64,000 bases of DNA, from NCBI RefSeq assembly GCF_014356525.2, contig NC_052505.1:22713432-22777431 (forward strand), written 5' to 3'. The notes beneath the pieces were generated by a model, which saw nothing but the letters and a program-made list of their open reading frames with translations, was not told the DNA's origin and ran no database searches. The stretch's first letter is position 1; every line of letters begins with the position of its first letter. Positions 21,978 through 32,481 of the stretch are shown here, one piece after another. A program made the translations under genes and the position numbers. The DNA is from Nilaparvata lugens (lineage: Eukaryota > Arthropoda > Insecta > Hemiptera > Delphacidae).

Positions 21978-22102
21978 GCCAGACCACATTAAGCGGTTTT
22001 TAGACGTGTTTCTTTTTTCAAAACCTAATCAGCCAATCAGAGAGCTTCCTGCTCTACTGTCTCTAAAACCGCCGTCTGAAAATGCTTAATATGGTCTGTC
22101 CT
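21978..22102. mobile_element. 125-bp MITE in last PIAS intron, copy A
   Basis: Inverted ends GCCAGACCACATTAAGC and GCTTAATATGGTCTGTC, with TTTTTAGACG against CGTCTGAAAA further in. It sits about 110 bp before the terminal exon. Confidence 0.72.
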
Positions 22103-22211
22103 TTATTCTCCACCTGTAAAATTAAAGATATTTCCATGCTTTATCCTGTTTCTTTTATTTTTTCAGTTCTGTTTTTTTTTAATTTTTAAAACATAACTTT
22201 GTGTTTTCTAG

Positions 22212-22519
22212 ATTCAAACAGCAGTGTAGGTGCTGGGGGCGGACGTAGCTCGGTGACTAGCTCTGGCTACATCAGTCCAAACATCATCAACCTGGACAGT
22301 CCATCGCCTCCCCCCGTGCCTACTACCCCGCCCGTGGGAGGCGTGACGTCATCTGGTTCCACCCCCGGCCACGCCCCTGGCCAAGCTCCACCATGCCACG
22401 CCCCCTCGCCACACCAGGCCACGCCCCCGCAACCCAGCCTCTACTCGTTACCGTCATCCATGTCCAATTTCTTCGACTTGGAGAGGGACTCCAACAGTCC
22501 ACTGTTGGCGTGTATTTGA
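22212..22519 (+). CDS. Su(var)2-10: PIAS terminal exon, copy A, C-terminus replaced by repeat
   Basis: Terminal exon; acceptor TTTTCTAG before 22212. It encodes a Gly/Ser/Pro-rich tail with GYISPNIINLDSPSPPP, then PLPSSMSNFFDLERDSNSPL in part (SLPSSMSNFFDLERDSNSP). I-I-N-L-D-S could be a second weak SUMO-interacting motif; that is inference. After the shared bases CTGTT at 22502-22506 the sequence leaves copy B: instead of L-F-T-P-H-Y-stop it reads L-L-A-C-I-stop, ending at 22519. The new bases belong to a repeat also present near 9190-9200 in inverse orientation. Within the conserved part one residue differs from copy B (Cys here in APPCHAP, Ser there). Whether this exon is used is unknown. 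Confidence 0.75.
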
Positions 22520-22887
22520 ATGTGAAGTTCTGTTCCTCTGTATTTTTTCTGATTCTTGAATGAATAAAAATGAGAACTTTGGCTGAGAATTTTCAACTTC
22601 AATTGGATTATTAATTTTTAAAGGAATTAAAGTTGCTATTAATGACAGCATCACACACACACAAACATTTGATGGATTTCAGCCATCATTTTACCCATAA
22701 TCATTCAATCAACCACTTCTCATATTCAATGGTAACTGTAGGAAAAGTATAATGTGAAATACGTGCACAAAGTTCCTCTGCTGCACTCAAGAAGCCATTC
22801 CGCCCTCGTCTACGGCTCGGGCGTAAACGTTTCTTTCGGTGCAGCAAACTGTCACTTTGCGCACTAGTTGCACAAATAACTAATTTA
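22507..22887 (-). mobile_element. Repeat that truncates PIAS copy A
   Basis: About 380 bp homologous, in reverse orientation, to 8800-9200. Shared landmarks are the ends CTGTTGGCGTGTATTT and TTTGTGCAACTAGTGCGC, and internal GTTTGCTGCACCGAAAG. It joins PIAS copy A at CTGTT, which is present in both partners. On the plus strand it supplies the stop codon at 22517-22519 and an AATAAA at 22563-22568, so it could end the transcript. No transposase is visible. Confidence 0.7.
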
Positions 22888-23175
22888 TATCATCTTTTGA
22901 CATTCTGCATTCAATTCCTACAGATTTACTATTTATAGTGGTATGTTTATTTATAATTTTCCATGCAGCTTTTGTCTTATTATGACTATTCTGTATTAAT
23001 TTATTGTTGTAATTGAGTTTTGCATTTCTAATTCATACGTATAGTAACTTCTTAATCTATAATAATCCGATCTCATCCTTTCACAAGTAGAATTTTATGC
23101 AGATAATACAAATGCTCACATCTAATTTTTAAAGCACACAAATCCGAATTATACCACTTATCACATTCATTTACA

Positions 23176-24224
23176 TTAACAGTTCTTAATCCAAGGAAAA
23201 GCCAAGTTCACGGCCCACATGAATAGCTTCTGGAACTCCTGAATTTGTTCTATTACATTTTTTAGAGCATAGACAGTCAACCAATTTAATTCTTCCAAGC
23301 ATTGCATAAAAATATGTACATTACTGTCATTAATTTCTCTGATCTTTATTATATTCCTATTCATAATCTTATTTTTATAGTTTTCAAGTCTTAATATAAA
23401 ACCTATAGCAAAATGGTCTGAAAGAACTGTGAATATTATTTTGCTCTGCCATCTACTAACATGAATATCGGTAGCAATATTATCGATGCATGTGCCACCC
23501 GTTTCGTTGGGTCTTGTCATTTCCTTTACAGTCAAATGCATATCAAACTCAACAATAAACTTAGCATATCTTCTCTATAACTAGATTGAACATTTAAATC
23601 AACATTGAAATCGGAACATAAAACCACATTGAAACCACTATAAGTGAACAGGAAGCTCAACATCCCATTGAGTATGACTAGAAAATTATTGAAATTTAAA
23701 GCATTCACACTATAAGGCCTATAAACAGATAGAAAAATCACATTCATAGCAGGTACTTTGATTGCGCAAGCCTCACATATCATTTCAATAGACATTCCTT
23801 TCATAATTACTATGTCATTATATTCTATATCATTTTTAATAAAAATTGCACTTCCACCATGAATGTGATTCGATCTGCAAAAGGATGAAGCCCGTTTAAA
23901 ATTACCAAAATTGACAAACCCAACATCCTCCTCATTCATCCAATGCTCACTAATCGCTATTAGAGTTGACTTATTCTCATTAGCAATCAATTCTAAATAG
24001 TCAATTTTATTGCTCAAGCCCTGGACATTCCAAGATAAAAGACTCACCTCATTATTAGTAATTTTTGTTTTTTCCGTACTTTTAGCTGGCTTGAATCCTG
24101 AGTACAATAATTTAGATTTCGCAGCTGACTTATCAGAGTGAATTTTTTCATGCCTAGAACAATTGAAATTTCTGTTGCGAGAAGCGCCAACGCTATTAAT
24201 ATTGCAATAATTGTGAGAGTTCAA
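23176..24224 (-). pseudogene. LINE endonuclease, second copy (frameshifted) with linker
   Basis: Second copy of the same domain, nearly identical to the first, with the same catalytic landmarks. The first frame runs 24224-23532 and the SDH part sits in a second frame (23541-23176). One base differs at the frameshift site (CTTCTCTAT here, CTCTCTAT in the first copy); both are out of frame. This copy continues past SDH into FPWIKN and the linker, so it joins the 3' side of the fragment. Confidence 0.8.
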
Positions 24225-25230
24225 ATTGTTGTGTTCAGAAACAGGGATGGAAGAGAAATGTCTAAAAAATTATTCTCATTAATTTCTCTGATCTTTATTA
24301 TATTCCTATTCATAATCTTATTTTTATAGTTTTCAAGTCTTAATATAAAACCTATAGCAAAATGGTCTGAAAGAACTGTGAATATTATTTTGCTCTGCCA
24401 TCTACTAACATGAATATCGGTAGCAATATTATCGATGCATGTGCCACCCGTTTCGTTGGGTCTTGTCATTTCCTTTACAGTCAAATGCATATCAAACTCA
24501 ACAATAAACTTAGCATATCTCTCTATAACTAGATTGAACATTTAAATCAACATTGAAATCGGAACATAAAACCACATTGAAACCACTATAAGTGAACAGG
24601 AAGCTCAACATCCCATTGAGTATGACTAGAAAATTATTGAAATTTAAAGCATTCACACTATAAGGCCTATAAACAGATAGAAAAATCACATTCATAGCAG
24701 GTACTTTGATTGCGCAAGCCTCACATATCATTTCAATAGACATTCCTTTCATAATTACTATGTCATTATATTCTATATCATTTTTAATAAAAATTGCACT
24801 TCCACCATGAATGTGATTCGATCTGCAAAAGGATGAAGCCCGTTTAAAATTACCAAAATTGACAAACCCAACATCCTCCTCATTCATCCAATGCTCACTA
24901 ATCGCTATTATAGTTGACTTATTCTCATTAGCAGTCAATTCTAAATAGTCAATTTTATTGCTCAAGCCCTGGACATTCCAAGATAAAAGACTCACCTCAT
25001 TATTAGTAATTTTTGTTTTTTCCGTACTTTTAGCTGGCTTGAATCCTGAGTACAATAATTTAGATTTCGCAGCTGACTTATCAGAGTGAATTTTTTCATG
25101 CCTAGAACAATTGAAATTTCTGTTGCGAGAAGCGCCAACGCTATTAATATTGCAATAATTGTGAGAGTTCAAATTGTTGTGTTCAGAAACAGGGATGGAA
25201 GAGAAATGTCTAAAAAATTATTCTCATTAA
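23327..25230. repeat. 949-bp tandem duplication inside the LINE
   Basis: Bases 23327-24275 are repeated at 24276-25223. The heptamer TCATTAA is present at all three boundaries (23327, 24276, 25224). This is what an unequal exchange or slippage at a short direct repeat would leave. Confidence 0.85.
24221..25172 (-). pseudogene. LINE endonuclease, first copy (frameshifted)
   Basis: Endonuclease/exonuclease/phosphatase domain of the LINE, 5'-most copy. Catalytic landmarks on the minus strand are LLSWNVQGLSNK (Asn), AISEHWMNEE (Glu), FLSVYRPYSVN (Tyr), VVLCSDFNVDLN (Asp-x-Asn), TCIDNIATD (Asp) and LSDHFAIGF (Asp-His). The first frame ends at 24510 after SSYREIC, and the remainder lies in another frame (24221-24541), so a frameshift breaks it. 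It then meets the second copy at TCATTAA. In life this enzyme nicks target DNA for target-primed reverse transcription. Confidence 0.82.
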
Positions 25231-25526
25231 GTGACTTGTGGGCGTCTGATAGAGTTGTAGAATTCATTTCAGGGGAGGGAATGTGGGCAGGAGAAATAGT
25301 TATAGGAGTATCTGGACAATCTGAAGGCAGAGATACCCTAGCGTGAATGGGAGAGGCAGGAAAAGGTTTTATAACTGGCGAAACTGCTGCAACGGGGCTA
25401 TCAATGATAGTTTCACTCATCTGAGCTCCCTTCATGTCCAATTAGAAACAAAATTTCAATTCGAGAATGGGATGATTTGGGTATGGAGAGTCTTTCTTTT
25501 ATATGATTTCTTTCTTCCACTTCTTG

Positions 25527-25699
25527 AGGTACGTACAGTTTTATGTGCCACCAACACGCATATTTCACTTTTCATCAGCTGATGCTATTCTTATTATATC
25601 TGTATTTGTATATATTAAGATACATATAAATAATAAGTGAGCGTCAGCTGATGAAAAGCGAAATGCGTGTATTCGTGGTGTATACGGCTGTACGCACCT
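25527..25699. mobile_element. 173-bp palindromic MITE (AGGTRCGTACAG ends), copy B
   Basis: Duplicate of 15736-15908, carried along in the segmental duplication with a few base changes (GTATACGGCTG for GTATACGTCTG). Confidence 0.8.
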
Positions 25700-26276
25700 A
25701 GTATATACTGCATGATTAATAAATTGTTGTATTTTTTTTTTATCTTGACCATGTCTATTGCGCATAATATATTGAATGACAACAAAAAATCTATCTATAA
25801 AAACATTTTGTATTTTTACTTTTTCATAATATATTGAATTACAACAGAAAATCAATCTATAAGAAACATCTTTTCTTTTTTACTCGGATGTTTTATTAAT
25901 AAAGTATTTGATTTCCAATTCTCACTACAAAACGGAAACTACAACTTACGATACCATGACCATTGAAAATAAACTATAAGTAAAATAGACAAAAACTATA
26001 TTTAAGCTATTAGTTTAAAAACTATCAATGCTCAATTCAGACCATTTTAACTCATAACATCATTCAGCATCCACATGTTGGCCCAATGAAGGCCAATGAA
26101 GGCGACCAGCGCCAGTATGTGCTGCATGAATGGTTTGCCAGCATTGGCCTTCACCAGCCTACGCTGGGCTACTAGGCTGGGCCAGCTTGTGGACTAGGCA
26201 TAAGGGGTTCTATTTTACATGGTCAAGAAGTCTTGTAATTTTGAATATTTCAGATCAGTTTGAAAAATTGGCAATT

Positions 26277-26620
26277 CATTTTCGTTTGTGCGTAAATTTC
26301 CGCAGTCGTCGACGTCAAGCATGTTGACATTCATATATCCATGTTCATATGACATGTTGACATTCATTTGTCCAAATTTCAATTGTGCTAAAACAGTTAA
26401 TCGAATAACTTTTCGTTATTCTTGTTTATTATTCAAAAATCAAACATTTCTAATAATATCAACATATTGCCATTTAAAAGTATAAAAAAGTATAAACTCA
26501 ACCTCTCCCATTAAAACATAACCTTTTAGGCTATTTAGACAAATTGAAATCCACCCAATGTGCGATCCTCACCCTGTCGTGGTCGACGACGGCATTTACG
26601 CACAAACGAAAACCCAGCTT
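26277..26620. mobile_element. CATTTTCGTTTGTGCG element, copy B duplicate
   Basis: Duplicate of 16489-16831, again about 85 bp before the linker exon. Confidence 0.76.
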
Positions 26621-26704
26621 AAGGTATGGAAATGATAAACCATGTGGTTGGTAATTGTTTTGTGACGCGTGATGTGTGATGTGTGGTGGTTTTGTGTGTG
26701 CCAG

Positions 26705-26864
26705 GACATGTTGAACAGCAGCCGACTACCGTCGGACGCGAAGGAGGTGACTCTGCACCAGGATGGCACCTGGTCGACGCAGGCCGCCGCCAAGCAGGAC
26801 ACAAGAGTGCGCATGCTCAACTCGCCACTCGCCATCGACGAGACCATCTCCGTCGAAATCGATG
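26705..26864 (+). CDS. Su(var)2-10: PIAS linker exon, copy B
   Basis: Same 160-nt exon as 16917-17076, with the same acceptor (GTGCCAG) and donor (GTCAGT at 26865). It is spliceable in frame from the SP-RING exon (phase 0) and would lead to the intact C-terminus. I see no base difference from copy A within the exon. Splicing from copy-A exon 19103-19384 (phase 1) into this exon would break the frame, so the two linker exons cannot both be used productively in series. Confidence 0.88.
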
Positions 26865-27757
26865 GTCAGTTTCATTTCTGGGCGCAATTGATTCGTCCCA
26901 GCTCTGAAAAAATTCTCCAAAATAACACCTTTACCATCTAACTTGTAGCTGGGAGGGCCTCCACGGGGTGCGCCTGGATACCCAAATCAGGATGGAGACC
27001 TGAATTTGGGGAACTGAATCGAATCGAAGGGTTGCCATGGTGGACGGGGGATCCATCATATGGATCCGGGGTGAGAGGGTTGTCATTCTTGTGATGATGG
27101 CCTCCAAACGGCTGGATCTGTGAGTCTGCTGGGCGGGTGTGTTTGGTATTTTTGTGATTAGGTTAGCGATGATTGCATCATTTTATGTGATTGCCTGTAC
27201 TTTGACTGATTGCGCATAAGGTTTTATGAGTGGATGTTGGGAGATACCTTCTGAAGCTCATTCTTGCTGACCGGACACATTACGTTAGGCCTATGTCTCC
27301 CGGTCAATCAGGCCAAAACAGTTCTTATCAGGGCTACGAAAGACAAAGGCTAAATCTAGCTGCTAAAAATTTACGAATTGGACAATTGGTACGTTTGATT
27401 CATTAGTTAGTCTATATGTTGTTGTTTGTGTGTTTTATTAATGAACTGGGCCTGAAAAAAGCATAACATATATATAGTTTCATTTCTATTTTACTCCATT
27501 GTTATTTTGAATGGTAAAGTTTCAATATGATTGATACTGTAACGAAATTTTGACACTGAAAAACAGATGAAAATACGATACCTGTACATATGAAGGTCTA
27601 ATAGGTCAAGAGTATTGTTGCTGTGTAGTAGTATTTTTGCTTGAATCACATCATAATCTAGATATTATAGTTATTATCTATAAATAAATTTAAGCAATGA
27701 TATAAAGTTACTCAACTTGAGCCATCTGTGGAAAGTCCAACGAGTTGGCAACGCCTC

Positions 27758-28134
27758 AAGGTACATTTTCGTTTGTGCGTAAAGGAACTCAGATCGTTTC
27801 AGGTGCGTCAGGGTGAGGATCTCAGATTGAGTAGATTAAGTTTATACTAGTGAGTTTATTAGTAACTAGTTTATTAGTTTATAGGCGGTCAAGTTATTAG
27901 TATATTAGATTAAGTTTATTAGTTTATAGGAGGTCAAGTTTATACTTTGAAATGGTAAACCGTTGATATTATTCGAAATGTTTTGATTCTTGGATAATGA
28001 ACACAAAAATAACCAAAAGTTATTGAATCAGCTGTTTTAGCACACTTGAAATTTGAACAATAAGAATGTCTTCAGACAACAATGCCTGTCATCGTCGACT
28101 GCGGAAGTTTACACACAAACGAAAATGCACCTTT
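27758..28134. mobile_element. CATTTTCGTTTGTGCG element, second member in copy B
   Basis: Duplicate of 17970-18346, with the same ends and interior. Confidence 0.76.
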
Positions 28135-28890
28135 ATGGCCAGAACATATTGAGCGTTTTTCAGGCATTTTCATACAGCGTTTCTAGAGTCGGCATGGCGC
28201 AGGAAGCTCTCCGATTAATTATTCTTAACTGTGTAACTCAAATTAGTATTCTTCTTAATCATCTCAATAAATAAATTAAATATTATTTTCACTTATTAGT
28301 AAATAGTGATGTAATTGGTTGAATGCCATGATAAATAACGGACCAAAACTTATTCAACTCAATCACCTTGGGAGTCTTCTTATTTTTCTGTTATGAATCC
28401 ATTCAAATATCATCTAAAGTAATAAATTGATTAATTGGTGAGATAACTGCGATTATTTGCACCAAGGCCTACACTGTTCCAAAATAATTGGAATAGAACA
28501 AGTATTGGTCTGATCACCCAACAGACAGCATCCAACTTCTCCTGACCCAAACAACTTGAACATGAATACTATGTTGAGATTTCAGCGAGTAACTATTAAA
28601 ATATGACCAAAGTTTTACATCATCATCTTGTTTACGAAAGTTGTCATCTTCATTATTGGGTGGACAATTTCCACGTTCAATTCTCCTGGAATTCGAGCCA
28701 AAAATCCTCGGGCTCTAATTGAACTCAACAAACTAGCCATAAGCTAGCTAAACGTAAAATACTTGGTTATGGTATGCACTATAATGAAACAGTCCCTTGT
28801 TTGGTCACTAGTTTGCCTTGTCAGTACTATTTGAGTTCAGTTAAGCTATTGCAATAAACAATGTAGCATTTGAGTTGTTAATTGTTGTAG

Positions 28891-29172
28891 ATGACGATGA
28901 TGGCGATACTCCGATGTGCACCAGCAACGAGGGGCCAGCGGCAGGGGTGACTAAGACAGAGACGGCAGACAGAGACAGCAGTGAGCCGCCTCCCAAGCGC
29001 AAGGAGGTGTTTGTCGACCTCACGCTCAGTGACTCTGACTCGGATGACAGTCCTATGCCTTCCGCTCCCGCCCCTGTCACTGCCGCCTCATCTGCCTCCG
29101 CCCCTGCCTCCGCCCCCGCCGCCTCCTCTGCCCCCGCCCCGGCACCCGCTTACAACCGGCTCTTCTCCACAG
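28891..29172 (+). CDS. Su(var)2-10: PIAS exon with SUMO-interacting motif, copy B
   Basis: Same 282-nt exon as in copy A. The acceptor is TTGTTGTAG and the donor GTGGGC starts at 29173. VFVDLTLSDSDSDD is intact at 29007-29051 and the protein is the same as in copy A. The single visible change is GCC to GCT before T-A-C, which is synonymous. Confidence 0.88.
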
Positions 29173-29240
29173 GTGGGCAATACTATTGCATACCCTCACT
29201 CAACTACTTGTATACTATTGCCAAGTTTGAAAAGTGCGAC

Positions 29241-30160
29241 TAATTATTATGGATATCGAAGATGCTTTTGTGTAGCCTCTACAGTAATTTAATACTGTAG
29301 CCTCCTCAGTAACAACTATAACCACCTCTTCCTAGAGAATAGGAGCGCCCATAATTACCTTAGTTTACTATTAGGAAGTTTGTAAATTTTTGACTAATTA
29401 TTATGGATATCGAAGATGCTTTTGTGTAGCCTCTACAGTAATTTAATACTGTAGCCTCCTCAGTAACAACTATAACCACCTCTTCCTAGAGAATAGGAGC
29501 GCCCATAATTACCTTAGTTTACTATTAGGAAGTTTGTAAATTTTTGACTAATTATTATGGATATCGAAGATGCTTTTGTGTAGCCTCTACAGTAATTTAA
29601 TACTGTAGCCTCCTCAGTAACAACTATAACCACCTCTTCCTAGAGAATAGGAGCGCCCATAATTACCTTAGTTTACTATTAGGAAGTTTGTAAATTTTTG
29701 ACTAATTATTATGAATATCGAATATGTTTTTGTGTAGCCTCTACAGTAATTAAATACTGTAGCCTCCTCAGTAACAACTATAACCACCTATTCCTAGAGA
29801 ATAGGAGCGCCCATAATTACCTTAGTTTACTATTAGGAAGTTTGTAAATTTTTGACTAATTATTATGAATATCGAATATGTTTTTGTGTAGCCTCTACAG
29901 TAATTCAATACTGTAGCCTCCTCAGTAACAACTATAACCACCTATTCCTAGAGAATAGGAGCGCCCATAATTACCTTAGTTTACTATTAGGATGTTTGTA
30001 AATTTTTGACTATTATGAATATCGAATATGTTTTTGTGTAGCCTCTACAGTAATTCAATACTGTAGCCTCCTCAGTAACAACCATAACCACCTATTCCTA
30101 GAGAATAGGAGCGCCCATAATTACCTTAGTTTACTATTAGGAAGTTTGTAAAGTTTTGAC
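29241..30160 (+). repeat. 154-bp minisatellite, six units, in PIAS copy B intron
   Basis: Units start at 29241, 29395, 29549, 29703, 29857 and 30011 (five of 154 bp, then one of 150), followed by a partial unit at 30161. The first three units are nearly identical to each other, pointing to recent expansion of the first unit compared with copy A. Confidence 0.92.
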
Positions 30161-32247
30161 TAATTATTACGAATATCGAATATGTTTTTGTTTATACAGT
30201 GATTCAATACGATAATATTGATAGGTAACTAAAATCATCTATTCCTAGAGAATCATGACAATATAGAATAGTATTTATTTTTATTTGATGATTTGTACAT
30301 CTGTAACTTTGTGAATAATAGCTCAATACAAACGAACTCATCAATAACAATATTATAGTGCCTTTTGTCTGAGTCATTGTACCGGTGTGAAAATATAATG
30401 TGCAATATAACTGAATAGTATAAACAAAAATGAAGATTTATATTATTATTTAATTATTAGATTAGTAGCTTTTATTTATTGATCTCTGACTGACCATCAA
30501 AATAATCTGTAAATACTTTTACCAAGAAACAAAATTTTAAGAAAATTTGCTGCTTCAAGCACATAATTTCTTTCCAAACGTATCTGTTACCTTTTGTGAA
30601 AAGAAAATTATTCATTGACTTATTGCTTTTTTGTGTATTATTTTACTTTATTCTAATAGCATAAATGTTGAACTAGTTATTATTTGATCCAGTAATGTGT
30701 TCATTTTTTAATTTTGTAGAAATTTAGCAGTGAATAAGACTTTTGTTTCCTTTGACTCAGTTTTTCCAATCTTTTATTTCTATCATAACCAAATTGTGCG
30801 TTAATGTATCTTGTATTCGATTGCAAATTATTGTATTCTATACTATCTCAATATTCTAGATATTTTTTTAGTCTATTCTGCTTCATTTCACTCAGTGTCT
30901 GCTGCTTCCTCTTTTACTTAGTCTTGTTTTGCTGCTCACCTTGTTGTTTTATCCTTGGTTTTGTATTAGTTCATCCACCTCTTTTATAGATTTGTATGAA
31001 TTTGTTATTTTTAGAGATGTTTACTTCTGTAGTTGTACTTCTATAGTATCCTCCATCTCCAGTTAAAAAGACACCAAAATTATTCAATAGAATTGTAAGA
31101 TTCAACATGATGATTGTGATGATTATCAACAATATTTAGTGCATTTTGATATCCTTTCCTTATGTTATCCCTCTTTTCTATCACTCAATATTATTTTAAA
31201 TTTCAATGGCAGAGCCCTCAAGGGTAATGTCCATCTTGAAGTAGAAGATAGAATGTTATATAAAATGAGGAAAATTTAGTTAAAATGTTGAAGTCAACTG
31301 ATTCTCCTTTGGATTGTTTTTCAAAGTTTACCCGAATTTCATTCTGAACCACATAGAAACCCGGATATTGTAATATTTCAATAACAGGTGATGAATTTCG
31401 TGTTTGCTTCTCCAAAAGTATCATTACAGTATTTAATGGAACCTAATATTACTGATCAACTTGAATCTCAGTATTGTAATTTGAATATTTTAGTTTCATG
31501 TAACACTTAATTTTTGCTTTTATTAGTAACATAATACAGATACGGTAATATGAAGTTTATTTAAAATTTGAATAGTATTCTTTCTTTTTCATTATTATAA
31601 CTAGCCTTATTTTCTTGGCATTCAGTTGGTTATCACTCAAATAAAACACAATTAAATTATGGAGTGACATAGATATCTTAGTATTAGTAAACCTTTTACT
31701 TGTAGCTTCATCCCTGGCCAGTTTTTCTAATTCATCATTTCTTCCTGTATTGTCTTTTCTTTCTTTAGTGAGAATTTTCACTTGACATCATAAATCCATT
31801 ATTACTTATTGGGAGAAGTATCTAAAAGTTTGAAGGATAATAGAACATTTAAAAAGATTTTGAATAAAAATTTGTCCTTGAATGAACTGTTGGAACTCAT
31901 TACTTTTTAACATCTTTTCAAGCAGCTCATTTATTGAGTGATGTCTTGGAAGAAGATATATCACTGAATGGATGTCTCTTAAACCAATGCACTTCTAAAG
32001 TTGGGTTCTGAAATTTAGCATAAATGGAGCATATGTTTGCAATAAGGCCATCTTCAATGCAAATTGAATGATTTAAGACTTTGGTCTTTGGATATCAAGG
32101 TGTACAGAAGCTACAACTTGGTCAAGCAATTCTTCTATGTTAGAGAATCTACAATGAGTGATTAAAATAAAAAACAACAGATTGAAATTGACTTACTCAG
32201 CTCTCATCTTTTATTAACATCCAACTTGTTAATGGTATCTCGTTAGT

Positions 32248-32372
32248 GCCAGACCACATTAAGCTGTTTTTAGACGTGTTTCTTTTTTCAAAACCTAATC
32301 AGCCAATCAGAGAGCTTCCTGCTCTACTGTCTCTAAAACCGCCGTCTGAAAATGCTTAATATGGTCTGTCCT
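32248..32372. mobile_element. 125-bp MITE in last PIAS intron, copy B
   Basis: Duplicate of 21978-22102, with GCTGTTTTTAGACG in place of GCGGTTTTTAGACG. Confidence 0.72.
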
Positions 32373-32481
32373 TTATACTCCACCTGTAAAATTAAAGATA
32401 TTTCCATGCTTTATCCTGTTTCTTTTATTTTTTCAGTTCTGTTTTTTTTTCATTTTTAAAACATAACTTTGTGTTTTCTAG

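Larger units (their letters stand above)
15645..22506 (+). repeat. Segmental duplication copy A (PIAS 3' exons)
   Basis: Matches 25437-32776 in direct orientation, beginning at TCCAATTAGAAACAAAA and ending at CCACTGTT in the last exon. It includes three exons, their introns and several small transposons. Introns are nearly as similar as exons, with only scattered single-base and short indel differences, so the event is recent or allelic. Copy A is about 480 bp shorter, mostly because its intronic 154-bp minisatellite has three units rather than six. Confidence 0.92.
22888..25436 (-). mobile_element. Non-LTR retrotransposon (LINE) fragment: endonuclease without reverse transcriptase
   Basis: Minus-strand LINE fragment lying between the two PIAS duplicates. 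Its 5' side (near 25436) encodes the end of an upstream frame. Then comes an APE-type endonuclease, then a linker whose decayed frame at about 22940-22990 still reads N-K-T-K-A-A-W-K-I-I-N, the usual spacer ahead of a reverse transcriptase. The sequence stops there, so the reverse transcriptase and 3' end are missing. LINEs normally lose their 5' end, so this is the unusual direction of loss. A 949-bp internal tandem duplication repeats the endonuclease part. The clade is jockey/CR1-like at best and was not determined. Confidence 0.8.
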
